From positions 1 to 64,000 of the forward strand of contig NZ_FMXC01000006.1 in the NCBI RefSeq assembly GCF_900103655.1: 64,000 nt of DNA, in the 5' to 3' direction. Both the position numbers and the translations under genes were made by a program. The notes below the pieces were generated by a model. That model saw only the letters and a list, made by a program, of their open reading frames with translations, searched no databases and was not told the origin of the DNA. Origin of the DNA: Lactobacillus kefiranofaciens (GTDB taxonomy: Bacteria; Bacillota; Bacilli; Lactobacillales; Lactobacillaceae). Position 1 is the first letter of the stretch. Every line of letters starts with the position of its first letter. Below, in pieces: positions 47,266 to 56,666 of this stretch.

Positions 47266-48951
47266 ATGTTAACCGTCACACTTTTATACAACATAGTGCC
47301 TATCTTAATAATGATCGGCGTTGTTGTTTTCACCCGACATAAGGCTCTGCCAATTTGCTTATTGCTAATAGTATATCTAGCAGCCTTTGCTATCACCTAT
47401 TTTAAATTGCCATCCAAAAATATGCTTAGCATTATCTGGGGAAATTTAGCCTACGGTATCATCTATGCTGTAGCAACATATTTCTTAATGACTATTACTA
47501 AAGAAGAACGCCTCAGAATCAAGCTGATTGTTAAAGTAGTCTCAATTACAATTGCTGTTTTAGCTGTAGTTTCTCTGGGTGGATTCTTACATTCATTCCT
47601 GTCTGTGAAGCCTACCTGGAATTCGATTGATAAAGTATATTCTAAGAGTAATAAAGCGCCAACCTTCAAGCGTGGTGAGACACCCATTGCCTTGGCACCC
47701 AAGACAGTCATTAATCGCGTGCGCAAAGCTTCTTCCGATATTCCACATAGCCAATACTACTCAATCTCAGATCAAGTTCAGGCACAATTTTTTAGGAATA
47801 AACCAGTCTACGTTGTCCCTGTTGAATACAGTGGCTTTTGGCAAATGATGAAAGCCAGTAGCATTCCTGGTTATTTCATTATTGATGCTACTAAGCAAAA
47901 TGCTACGCCACAATTCATCAAAAAACCGTATAAATTTGCAACAAGTGCCTACTTCAATAAGGATGCGGCACGCCAGATCTATCGTCATTCTACTAGTTGG
48001 CTTGATTTAGGTTCACCTCAATTAGAAATTGACAACAATGGTAAGCCATATTGGGTACAAACTTTGTACAAATCCGAGTTCTTAAGTCACCGTGTCAATT
48101 ATCGTAAGCTACACGTGGCAGTAATGAATGCTCAGTCTGGAACCGTTAAGATTTATTCTATAAAAAATATGCCTAAGTTCATTGATGAAGGAATTACTAC
48201 TGCAATTGCCAATAAGCTTAATATTGACTTCGGTAAGTACAAGTATGGCTTCTGGAATTTTAGCCAAACCGGTGTAATGAAGCCTACAGGCAATGGTGTT
48301 GAAGACGGTGTCACCTCTGTCTTTAATCGTGATGGCTCAATTAGTTACTTTACTGATTTTACTACCGATAAAACTGGTTCAGATTCAGCCTTAGGTTACA
48401 GCATGATTAATGCTCGCACAGGCCGGTTGACCTTTTATCGCGCTAACAACATTATGGATAGTGATGGTGCTAAGAATAATGCCAATCAGGATTATAAGGC
48501 TCAGCAATGGAAGGCCAATATGCCTATCCTGTATAACGTCAATAGTCGTCCAACTTGGGTCATGACTATCCTTGATTCGACAAGTGCAATACGTGGCTAC
48601 TATTACCTAGATGCGGCTGATCAAAGTGTCTATGGAACTGGCTCTACCCCAACTAGTGCGCTTGATGCCTTTAGGCAAGCATTAGTTAACAGCGGCGCGA
48701 AGATTGGTAACACTGATAAGGCAACTATGAAAAGTGTTAAAGGAGTTGTCGACCGTGTTGCAGTTGTTTCCAATCAAAATAAAGTAATGTTCACTTTGAA
48801 AAATAGTAAGACGATTTATACTGTGAATACATCAGACTTTGATTTTGCTAACTTGATGAGACCTAATGATAAGGTGAGCTTCAAGGCTAATATAGTTGCA
48901 AAGAAAAGCATTGGCAATGTAGCAGAATTTAAAGATGATAATTTAAGATAG
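47266..48951 (+). CDS. Large membrane-anchored protein, function unknown
   Basis: A 561-residue protein with about four membrane helices in the first 115 residues (TVTLLYNIVPILIMIGVVVF, ICLLLIVYLAAFAITYF, a segment near 62-78, and ISITIAVLAVVSLGGF) and a large soluble part after. The soluble part has PepSY-like or WXW-type beta patterns (IPGYFIIDATKQ, KLHVAVMNAQSGTVKIYSI, GYSMINARTGRLTFYRANNI) and a C-terminal small barrel-like end. Repeated themes of a residue-ATG-like NARTG turn suggest tandem domains. I do not name a family. GGAGG precedes ATG 47266 and a terminator follows. Confidence 0.7.
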   Translation: MLTVTLLYNIVPILIMIGVVVFTRHKALPICLLLIVYLAAFAITYFKLPSKNMLSIIWGNLAYGIIYAVATYFLMTITKEERLRIKLIVKVVSITIAVLAVVSLGGFLHSFLSVKPTWNSIDKVYSKSNKAPTFKRGETPIALAPKTVINRVRKASSDIPHSQYYSISDQVQAQFFRNKPVYVVPVEYSGFWQMMKASSIPGYFIIDATKQNATPQFIKKPYKFATSAYFNKDAARQIYRHSTSWLDLGSPQLEIDNNGKPYWVQTLYKSEFLSHRVNYRKLHVAVMNAQSGTVKIYSIKNMPKFIDEGITTAIANKLNIDFGKYKYGFWNFSQTGVMKPTGNGVEDGVTSVFNRDGSISYFTDFTTDKTGSDSALGYSMINARTGRLTFYRANNIMDSDGAKNNANQDYKAQQWKANMPILYNVNSRPTWVMTILDSTSAIRGYYYLDAADQSVYGTGSTPTSALDAFRQALVNSGAKIGNTDKATMKSVKGVVDRVAVVSNQNKVMFTLKNSKTIYTVNTSDFDFANLMRPNDKVSFKANIVAKKSIGNVAEFKDDNLR

Positions 48952-48954
48952 ACG

Positions 48955-49000
48955 TACGACGATATCTGTGCTTTTTAGCGTGGATGTCGTTTTTTATTTG
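48955..49000 (+). terminator. Terminator after the membrane protein gene
   Basis: ACGACGATATCTGTGC pairs partially with GCGTGGATGTCGT around a short T-rich loop, and a T run follows. The remaining bases to 49112 hold nothing I recognise. Confidence 0.65.
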
Positions 49001-49112
49001 CTTTTTGATTGAAATTGAATAGAGTTTGGTTTTTTGTTTTTTGATGTGGGTGGCATAGTAAGTTGATTTTTTATTTTTAGTTTAGTAACAACGGATTTAT
49101 ATAGCATTTAGT

Positions 49113-49146
49113 AAAAAATAAAGTCGATATTTTCTATCGACTTTAC
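49113..49146 (-). terminator. Terminator of the proteinase gene
   Basis: AAAGTCGATA (49120-49129) and TATCGACTTT (49135-49144) form a perfect 10-bp stem; on the minus strand it is followed by T-rich sequence. Confidence 0.85.
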
Positions 49147-49156
49147 TTAATTTTAA

Positions 49157-52100
49157 TTATTCAACTGGTTTAAATTTTTTAATATTCACGCTTTTTACAT
49201 ACTTATTATGACCGATTCTGTACGCTGTCTTGCGGTAATGCTTAATAGCTTTGTATTTGCCACCATATACAGTAACTTTAGTGCCCTTCTTTAAGAGTTT
49301 CCGTGATACACGTTTACCATTTGACTTATAAACAAATGAGTTTCTCTTCAAGGTAACTTTTGTACCAGTAACATTTCTTACACGTACATACTCATCGGTA
49401 TCAACAACTTTATAGAAATGTTGTCCCTTGATTGTGTAAACTTTAAGTTTACCATTCTCATCAGTGACCAGGTTCAATTTTCCATAACCTGAAACAACTT
49501 TATCCGTCTTTTCAAGATCTTTGGTATAAAGAACTGACTTATACATTACTGTAGTCTTCTCACCTATTTCAGCCGGTGTATGAGACTTTTCTTTATCAGT
49601 ATCTTCTTTTTTATCGGAGTCATTATTTGTAGACGGAGTTGCTGGGGTTGATTGAGGATTTGAAGTTGGTTCTTGATTTACTTCAGGTACTGTTGGAATA
49701 ACTGGTTGAATTGGTTCAATTGGTTTATCTGGAATTTTAGGAGCTACAACCAAGTTCTTAGACAAAGTATCAAGTACCTGCTCCATTGTCTTAACTAAAT
49801 CAACCTTGCTGTTTCTATCGTTTAAAACCTTCTCAGTTGCTGTAATAGCTGCAGTTACGGCTGCACTAGATTTAGAAGTATACTTAGTCAAGTCATGCTT
49901 CTTAGCTTGAACTAATTTAGCACTCAACTTTTGCTTTTCAGCTGCTAAAGTCTTATCTGCTGATTGAGCTGGTTTTTCTGTCTTTAATGCTAATGCTTTT
50001 TCTGCTGTATCAAGAAGAGCAGAAGTCTTCTTAACATCATCTACATTTGCATCCTTATTATCAAGTACCGCATAAGCTACTTTCAAAGCACTAGTAAACA
50101 TTGCCTTAGAAGCATCTGTGTATTTATCAAGATCCTTCTTTTCTGCTGCGCTAACTTTGGCTTGCAAATCATTTTTAGTCTTAGTTAAAGCTTCATCTTT
50201 TTGTGGAGTTGTAGTAGTCAACTTTTGTTTAGCTTCAGTTAAAGCTTTAGCTGCTTGCTGAACTTCTGCTAATGTAGCATTTTCCTTGCTTAATACATCC
50301 TTAGCTTGCTTTAAGGCCTGTTCATATGCAGACTTAGAAGAAGTAGTGTACTTGGTCAAATTCACCTTCTTGTTAACTTGTTCGCTTAATTCTTCCTTTG
50401 CCTGTTTCAAGTCCTTATCTTTATCAACTTCAGGCTTAGTTGGCTTTTCATTTAGACCTGTTACTTCAACAGAAACAATCTTAGATTCATTACCATATTT
50501 ATCAACAGCCTTAAACTTCATTGTTTCATTCTTGGTAACCTTAACTCCATCAGTAGGAACGGGCTTAAACGTCTTACCATTGTCAGTACTATACTCGACT
50601 TTAGCATCTTTTACTTGAGTCGTTGCTGTGATAGTACTTGATTTGCCATCTTTTGCCTTAACCTGCTTAATTACAGGATTATCCAAAGTCTTAGCTGGTT
50701 CATAGTAAACTGTTACAGCTTGCTTGCTAGAATTACCTTGAACATCAGTAACCTTAACTTCAAAGACATTCTTACCTGGCTTCAATTCAACTTCATGCTT
50801 AAAGCCTTTCTTAACACCATCAGTACTATGATAATCGACATCTGACCAATTAGATTCAACATCATTGTCATTAATTGCTAAGTCATAGAACTTATAATCA
50901 TCGCTAACAGTCCCACTAATAGTAAATTTATCTTTGGTAGTATAAACGGTATCTTTTCCATTAAGATTCAAAGCTGGAGCATTAGCATCTACGTAGAAGC
51001 TCAATCTTTCTTGACTAGTTTCTCTAACTGTTGAATCCCCTACAAGAGCTGAAAAGACCTTAGCGCCATGTTTACCAATGTCTAAAGTTAACTTAAACGT
51101 TTGGTCAGGATTAATCTTTACATCCTTACCATCAATTTGCAAAGTAGTGGTTGGTCTCTTAACTTTACCAGTAATAGTTAACTTGCCAGTCTTTGGATCG
51201 TAATTCTTAGTCTTAGCATTAACATTAGTAGTGCCCCAGCTTATGTCATTATCAAAGGTGACATCCCCACTAGCAACAGTGATCTTGCCCCGGTCACTAG
51301 ACTTAACTTTTTGGGTAACAGTAGATTTATTACCATCAGCATCAGCTGTAACTATAGTAACGTCATTTTCACCATATTCTACCGGCACTTCAGCACTAAA
51401 GGTATGATCAGCTGCTAGCTTAGCAGGTACTTTTTGATCACCATTCTTGATTTCAATGCTCTTAGTATCAGCACTTACTTTACCAGTTAATTTAACAGAA
51501 CCTTCTGATGTTTGGGCCAATTTAGCAGTCTTACCATCATAACTCTTTGTTCCATCAACGGCTAAGCTTTCTACCTTAGCAGGAACCAAGCTAACTGCAA
51601 TATTCTTCTGTTCAATCGGAGTCTTATGATCTTCATCAGCATAGAACTTAACTGCCATCTTGTAATCGGCTTTAGCTACTGGAATATTAGTTTCAAAACT
51701 ATTAGTAGTCTTGTCATACTTAACGGTTAGGTCGTGCGTCTTATGATCCTTATCAGTGTAAGTTCCATAAAGTTGAGCAGGATACGTCCCTGTTACTGTA
51801 TAATTACCACTTTTAGCGTCATAATTATCTGTCTTAGAACTAATCTTTTCAGGCAAACCACCATTGTCAAGAACTAATCCATAGGTGCTTTCGCCTGGCT
51901 TATTGCCCTTGCCTGAAGTAGTACCTGCGTTAGCTGCATTATCAAATAAGGCTACCGAATAATCATTTTTACCCGCAGCTAAAGACTTAGCTTGTGCATC
52001 AGTTAGATTAATCTTAACTTGTTTAAAGCCATCTTTACCTGCTTTAACTGTAGGATCATATTGAACTTGACTAGAAATACCATTGACTGAAACATTCGCA

Positions 52101-55100
52101 TCCCCACTCAATCCACTAAGTTCATCCTTAGCTTCTGCGGTCAAAACATATTTAGTTTGTTCTTTTCCTTTGGCATCTTTAATCTTAGTAGAAACAAGCT
52201 TTAAGTTTCTTACTGCTGGTTTTGTATTATCTACCTTGACAGGAATATCATAATGTTGTTGTTTCTTTGTTCCATCTACTGTAGCTACAATTCTATACAC
52301 ATAACTACCTTCTGGAACACTAACTTTTTTACCCTTTTGCTGATCAAAGTAAGTTCCATTCCAAGACGGTGCACTATCAAAGTAAGTATATGTTTGGCCT
52401 TGAGCATAGTAATAAGTCTTCGGTACATTAGCCAAGGTAGCTAAAGTATTAATTACCTTACCCTTGTTGTTCAAGATCTGAATCTTTACATTATTAGCAT
52501 TTCTATACAAGTAGTAAGTTGGCTTAATCCACTTAAATTGACTGTCTTTTGCAGTAGAAATCGCAAACTTAGACGAATCAAAACTGTACTGACCCTTCTC
52601 ATCCTCATTCAAACCTGGATTAGTATTATCAGAATCGTTACCTACTGTTACAGTAGTACCCATAATACCTTGGTCAGGTTGAAAGACATTCTTGTCATTT
52701 AATTTAGCGAAAATTGGTATATCATTACTTGCCCAATCACCATAAAAGCCCATATAAGGCAATCTTAACTGCGACTTATTATCTGATGACTCAAATGTCA
52801 AAAAGCCCTCAACATATTGATTTTCTTTAAAACCATTCGGCACTGTTAAAGTCAATGAAACTTCTTTAGTCGAATTAGCGGGTACTTCAATCGATCCATT
52901 TACCTTAACCGATGCTCCATCAATCTTCTTATCGTATAAGACTGCATTTTTATCAGTAGCAGAAGTGTAAACGTCCGAATTTTTACCATTATTAGCTAGC
53001 TTATAAGTAAGTGGCTTATTAGTTCGGTTAGTGAATTTAACGGTAAACGTCTTAGTATTTTCTTTGAAATCTTTTAATTCAACGGCTGGATAATTATTAC
53101 CAGCAGCAACTGTTGAAGGATTCTTAGCTATTGCGTTAATAGCTGCTTGAGCATTAATAAAACCAGCACCTTGCCGCCGAGGTGAAACAATTACATTTTC
53201 ATGACTGACATCAGGCTCAATACTTGCTGTATTCATTTCAATATTCTTAACAAAAGCAGTCTTTTCACTAGCACTCATCTTTTGATAGAGATTATAGAAG
53301 GTACCCTTCTTATCACTCATTGCTTGTTTAACTAAAGCTTGAGTTCCGGCAATAAATGGAGAAGCCATTGAAGTTCCTGACATATTGGTATAGCCATTAT
53401 TATTTTGAGTTGACCAAATATTACCACCAGGTGCAGAAATATCAGGCTTAAAGGCCAAATTAGATACGGGACCATATGAAGTAAAGCTTGACATCAGATC
53501 AGATTTAGTTGTCGTATTAGCCAAAGGTTGAACTTCAATATTGACCTTTAATGCTTCATTAGGATGTCCTTCAACATATTTAACTAAAGCAGCACCAGCA
53601 GTGTCAGACAATCCTGCAGTTGGAAAGCCCGCATTATATTGCGCATTAGTCAGTGGACCTGCTTCATTATTAATAACAATCAAACCTGCGGCTCCGGCTT
53701 TTTCTGCGAATTTTTGCTTATCTGTAAAGGACAGATCACCACGTTTTACAATTGCAATTTTACCCTTAACGTCAGACGTATATTGATCAGCAGACCCTAC
53801 ACCTAATTTACCATCCTTACCTTTAACGACATAGAACTGTTTATTGTTAAAGAAAGTCTTATCTGTACCATCAGAAAGTTGGGTAGTTTCTGGACCTAAA
53901 ATAGTAGTCTTACCATCAGCAGATTTAATAGTAATTCCGCTTGTAGTAATTTTAGTATTTTTAGCAGAAGATACAGTAGTTGCACTTCTAGCTGTACCAG
54001 GGGTACCTACCGTTTCCATATCAGGGTTACCATAGTAGGCTTTATTGTTGCCTTCAGACTCTGAGTTAGTAGTACCAGCATTACCAGCCGAAATTACTGC
54101 AGCAGTTCCTTTCTTAGTAGCACGATCAACAGCAGCAATTTCAGGATCATTGTCAGTTTGCTCACCTGAAGTAGAACCTAATGACATATTCAGGACATCT
54201 GCATGCAATTTAGCAGAGTCATCAATTGCACCAATGATACTAGTAGAATCAGTAGTTGCTGAACTATCTGAATTAGAAAAGACTTTCATTGCCAATAATT
54301 GTGCTTCAGGTGCAACACCAACTACAGATTTAGTATTATTTGATGTTCCGTTAGCTGCAACAATACCAGAAACGTGCATCCCATGTTGTTCACTAGGATC
54401 ATCATCAGTAATCTTTTCATTATTATCAGCATAGTTGTGACCATAAGGAACTTTATCAGTAAAGTAACGACCATAGCCTGCCTTCTTGGTGAAGTCGGCA
54501 ACGTCTTTTTGAGATAGTTTTGCTTGCTTATCATCACTTAGACGCAAGTCCTTATGATTAGGATCAATTCCTGTATCAATAATTGAAACGACTGTACCTT
54601 GACCCTTATATTTATAGTTGTTCCAAACAGTTGAAACATTGGCCATATTATCAGCAGACGAATCATTAGTATAATATACTTTAGCTAAAGTAACTGATTT
54701 AACTCCAGGCAATTTTCTCAACTTCTGAATATCTTTAACCTTAGCTTTAGTTGCAAATCCATTCACAACGTAACCATAACTCTTACCAATTGCTTGTTTG
54801 GTAATAGCTTTTACTTGGCTTTTAACTGTAGATTGAGAGGCAATTACTTGCTTAGAAGCTTGTTCAATCTCGGCACTGCTTGCATTTGCTTTAATACTGC
54901 CATTAGTCGCAGCAGGTGCGGATTTTAATTGAATAATTACATCAACATAAACATCTTGCTTTTGCTTAGGTGTTAAATGCTTAAAAGCTACACCTTTAGC
55001 AGCAAGTTGTGCTTCAATCGCCTTTTGAGTTACTCCAGTTGTAGTGGTTTTAACTGTAGCGGCTGCTTTTTTACTAGATTTAGTTTGACTTTCTACACTA

Positions 55101-55192
55101 GCTTTTACATTATTCTCTGCAGTGGTGAATGCAGGGATACAGGATAAAGCCGCTGCACATAAAAGAGTGCCTACATATTTACTTCTCTCCAT
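49157..55192 (-). CDS. Cell-envelope S8 proteinase (PrtP/PrtH type) with SLAP anchor
   Basis: A 2011-residue secreted subtilisin-like proteinase that begins casein or other protein breakdown outside the cell. Signal peptide, residues 1-31; propeptide to about 180; catalytic Asp206 (VSIIDTGID), His270 (EQHGMHVSG), oxyanion Asn371 (SAGNAG) and Ser608 (NMSGTSMASP); a PA insert at about 470-560. Then come fibronectin-like A/B domains, Ig-like modules, three helical FIVAR-like repeats of about 72 residues (about 1600-1820), a Pro/Ser linker, and a C-terminal SLAP wall-binding domain (about 1880-2011) in place of LPXTG. GGGAGG precedes the ATG. It is divergent from prtM. No lesion is seen. Confidence 0.93.
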   Translation of the reverse strand: MERSKYVGTLLCAAALSCIPAFTTAENNVKASVESQTKSSKKAAATVKTTTTGVTQKAIEAQLAAKGVAFKHLTPKQKQDVYVDVIIQLKSAPAATNGSIKANASSAEIEQASKQVIASQSTVKSQVKAITKQAIGKSYGYVVNGFATKAKVKDIQKLRKLPGVKSVTLAKVYYTNDSSADNMANVSTVWNNYKYKGQGTVVSIIDTGIDPNHKDLRLSDDKQAKLSQKDVADFTKKAGYGRYFTDKVPYGHNYADNNEKITDDDPSEQHGMHVSGIVAANGTSNNTKSVVGVAPEAQLLAMKVFSNSDSSATTDSTSIIGAIDDSAKLHADVLNMSLGSTSGEQTDNDPEIAAVDRATKKGTAAVISAGNAGTTNSESEGNNKAYYGNPDMETVGTPGTARSATTVSSAKNTKITTSGITIKSADGKTTILGPETTQLSDGTDKTFFNNKQFYVVKGKDGKLGVGSADQYTSDVKGKIAIVKRGDLSFTDKQKFAEKAGAAGLIVINNEAGPLTNAQYNAGFPTAGLSDTAGAALVKYVEGHPNEALKVNIEVQPLANTTTKSDLMSSFTSYGPVSNLAFKPDISAPGGNIWSTQNNNGYTNMSGTSMASPFIAGTQALVKQAMSDKKGTFYNLYQKMSASEKTAFVKNIEMNTASIEPDVSHENVIVSPRRQGAGFINAQAAINAIAKNPSTVAAGNNYPAVELKDFKENTKTFTVKFTNRTNKPLTYKLANNGKNSDVYTSATDKNAVLYDKKIDGASVKVNGSIEVPANSTKEVSLTLTVPNGFKENQYVEGFLTFESSDNKSQLRLPYMGFYGDWASNDIPIFAKLNDKNVFQPDQGIMGTTVTVGNDSDNTNPGLNEDEKGQYSFDSSKFAISTAKDSQFKWIKPTYYLYRNANNVKIQILNNKGKVINTLATLANVPKTYYYAQGQTYTYFDSAPSWNGTYFDQQKGKKVSVPEGSYVYRIVATVDGTKKQQHYDIPVKVDNTKPAVRNLKLVSTKIKDAKGKEQTKYVLTAEAKDELSGLSGDANVSVNGISSQVQYDPTVKAGKDGFKQVKINLTDAQAKSLAAGKNDYSVALFDNAANAGTTSGKGNKPGESTYGLVLDNGGLPEKISSKTDNYDAKSGNYTVTGTYPAQLYGTYTDKDHKTHDLTVKYDKTTNSFETNIPVAKADYKMAVKFYADEDHKTPIEQKNIAVSLVPAKVESLAVDGTKSYDGKTAKLAQTSEGSVKLTGKVSADTKSIEIKNGDQKVPAKLAADHTFSAEVPVEYGENDVTIVTADADGNKSTVTQKVKSSDRGKITVASGDVTFDNDISWGTTNVNAKTKNYDPKTGKLTITGKVKRPTTTLQIDGKDVKINPDQTFKLTLDIGKHGAKVFSALVGDSTVRETSQERLSFYVDANAPALNLNGKDTVYTTKDKFTISGTVSDDYKFYDLAINDNDVESNWSDVDYHSTDGVKKGFKHEVELKPGKNVFEVKVTDVQGNSSKQAVTVYYEPAKTLDNPVIKQVKAKDGKSSTITATTQVKDAKVEYSTDNGKTFKPVPTDGVKVTKNETMKFKAVDKYGNESKIVSVEVTGLNEKPTKPEVDKDKDLKQAKEELSEQVNKKVNLTKYTTSSKSAYEQALKQAKDVLSKENATLAEVQQAAKALTEAKQKLTTTTPQKDEALTKTKNDLQAKVSAAEKKDLDKYTDASKAMFTSALKVAYAVLDNKDANVDDVKKTSALLDTAEKALALKTEKPAQSADKTLAAEKQKLSAKLVQAKKHDLTKYTSKSSAAVTAAITATEKVLNDRNSKVDLVKTMEQVLDTLSKNLVVAPKIPDKPIEPIQPVIPTVPEVNQEPTSNPQSTPATPSTNNDSDKKEDTDKEKSHTPAEIGEKTTVMYKSVLYTKDLEKTDKVVSGYGKLNLVTDENGKLKVYTIKGQHFYKVVDTDEYVRVRNVTGTKVTLKRNSFVYKSNGKRVSRKLLKKGTKVTVYGGKYKAIKHYRKTAYRIGHNKYVKSVNIKKFKPVE

Positions 55193-55390
55193 AAGATGAT
55201 CCTCCCATCTTGATTAAGGATAAATTACATAAAAATTAATCATATTTAAGTTTTTATTAAATTTATTAATTTTAATTAGACATTAGACATTATATTAGCA
55301 CAATTCTAAAAAATTGCAAGCTTTTATTTTGTTAATTTCTAAATAAAGTTGATCCCATCATGTCTTATATTGTGAGATTTATGATTAGTA

Positions 55391-55420
55391 TTAATATTAA
55401 GTTGATATTAAATTTATAAT
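55391..55420 (+). promoter_or_regulatory. Probable promoter of prtM
   Basis: TTAATA (55391-55396), an 18-bp spacer and TATAAT (55415-55420) lie about 50 bp before the prtM start. The rest of the 55193-55468 divergent region is AT-rich with a GACATTA repeat near 55287; no regulator site is assigned. Confidence 0.5.
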
Positions 55421-55468
55421 ATGCTTTAATATGATCCATTAATACCATGTTGATTTGGAGGTAAATTT

Positions 55469-56374
55469 ATGAACCAACCAGTAAAAGTTTTTTTGACTTC
55501 TTCAGCTTTCTTACTTGCCTTAAGCCTTACCGGCTGCTCAAAATCAAATAATACTGAAGTTGCCCAATATGGAAAGAATAAAAAAGTTACCCAAGAAGAA
55601 TTTTACAAAGCAATTAAAACTTCTCCTAGTAGTAAGACGATTCTAGCTAATTTATTAATCTATGATGCTTTGAATGAACAATATGGAAAGAAACTCAGTT
55701 CTAAAGCAGTTAATCAAGAATATAATAATTACAAAGAACGTTATGGTGATCAATTCGCATCTTTTTTGTCGCAGAATGGTTACACCACTACTTCATTTAG
55801 AAGAATGATCAAAATCAATCTTCTTAGTAAGATTGCCTTAAAAGCACAAATCAAACCAACTGATAAACAATTAAAAAAAGAATGGAAGACCTATTCACCT
55901 TCTGTTACTGTTCAACATATTCTAACTACTGATAAAAATACAGCCAACACGGTAATTCAAAAGTTAAACAATGGCACAAGCTTTGCAAGTTTAGCCCAAA
56001 AGTATTCAGTCGACAGCTCTTCTAGTAGCAATGGCGGAAAAATTGCAGCATTCAATAAGGACAATAAACAACTAGATTCTAGTTTCAAAGACACTGCTTA
56101 TAAATTAAAAAATGGTGAATATACAACTACTCCAGTTAAAACTACTAACGGGTATGAAATCATTAAGATGATTAAACATCCAGCTAAAGGGAACTTCGAA
56201 GAAAACAAACAAGATTTAATCAATAACCTTTATGACAAATGGGCTGCCAACTCAACTGTTATGAAAAACGTCATTAGCCAGACGCTTAAAGATCAGAAGG
56301 TTCAAATCAAAGATAAAGATCTAGAATCCGCACTTGATCAATACAAAGGATCAACTAAATCCGCAATAAATTAA
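55469..56374 (+). CDS. prtM: PrtM/PrsA-type foldase lipoprotein
   Basis: A 301-residue peptidyl-prolyl isomerase lipoprotein that folds exported proteins at the outer membrane face. The signal ends in the lipobox LTGC with Cys23 as lipid anchor. The N-terminal helical chaperone region ([20 protein letters not shown]) is followed by a parvulin domain of about residues 148-240 ([53 protein letters not shown]). Its position divergent from the proteinase matches the prtP/prtM pair of lactococci, so the proteinase is its likely client. GGAGGT precedes the ATG; a terminator follows. Confidence 0.92.
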   Translation: MNQPVKVFLTSSAFLLALSLTGCSKSNNTEVAQYGKNKKVTQEEFYKAIKTSPSSKTILANLLIYDALNEQYGKKLSSKAVNQEYNNYKERYGDQFASFLSQNGYTTTSFRRMIKINLLSKIALKAQIKPTDKQLKKEWKTYSPSVTVQHILTTDKNTANTVIQKLNNGTSFASLAQKYSVDSSSSSNGGKIAAFNKDNKQLDSSFKDTAYKLKNGEYTTTPVKTTNGYEIIKMIKHPAKGNFEENKQDLINNLYDKWAANSTVMKNVISQTLKDQKVQIKDKDLESALDQYKGSTKSAIN

Positions 56375-56377
56375 CAT

Positions 56378-56414
56378 AAAAGACCTAGTACCAATTACGG
56401 TATTAGGCCTTTTT
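56378..56414 (+). terminator. Terminator after prtM
   Basis: AAGACCTAGTACC (56379-56391) pairs with GGTATTAGGCCTTT with minor mismatches and is followed by a T run. Confidence 0.8.
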
Positions 56415-56441
56415 GATTGCTAATTTTTACTTAGTGTCTAC

Positions 56442-56582
56442 TTATTTTTCTTGTTCCCTGCAGTGACTTTGACAAGCACATTGCTTATCATTAACCATTG
56501 GGCAATGGCAGATGCCATCTTTCCCAGCACAAGGACATCCTTTTTGACACTTCATGCCATTGTGACAATATTCGTTGGTCAT
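56442..56582 (-). CDS. Small Cys-rich, metallothionein-like metal-binding peptide
   Basis: A 46-residue ORF, ATG 56582 to TAA 56442, with a perfect GGAGGTGA ribosome site six bases before the ATG. It holds nine Cys and three His: C6, C12, C16, C18, C25, C27, C35, C37, C41 and H7, H26, H40, in CxC-type clusters (GCPCAG, CHCP, CACQ). This is the ligand richness of bacterial metallothioneins, though the order does not match SmtA exactly. Zinc, copper or cadmium binding is inferred. Upstream, AATAATGATAATTATG resembles a Fur/PerR-type box by 13 of 19 positions and overlaps a possible -10. It is transcribed alone, convergent with prtM. Confidence 0.65.
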   Translation of the reverse strand: MTNEYCHNGMKCQKGCPCAGKDGICHCPMVNDKQCACQSHCREQEK

Positions 56583-56666
56583 TTTTATCACCTCCTGCTG
56601 TCAGGGCGCCTTTTCAGCTTTACATAATTATCATTATTTCATCAAAAATTATTTAACTTTTACAAC

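Noticed and set aside
49700-50460. Regular repeats that could be taken for a CRISPR array or tandem DNA repeat
   Set aside because: The repeats are at the protein level (three helical modules of about 72 residues) and the DNA copies are diverged, with no short direct repeats and spacers.
53541-54434. Plus-strand open frames opposite the proteinase
   Set aside because: Ala/Ser/Val-rich antisense shadows of the catalytic region without start signals.
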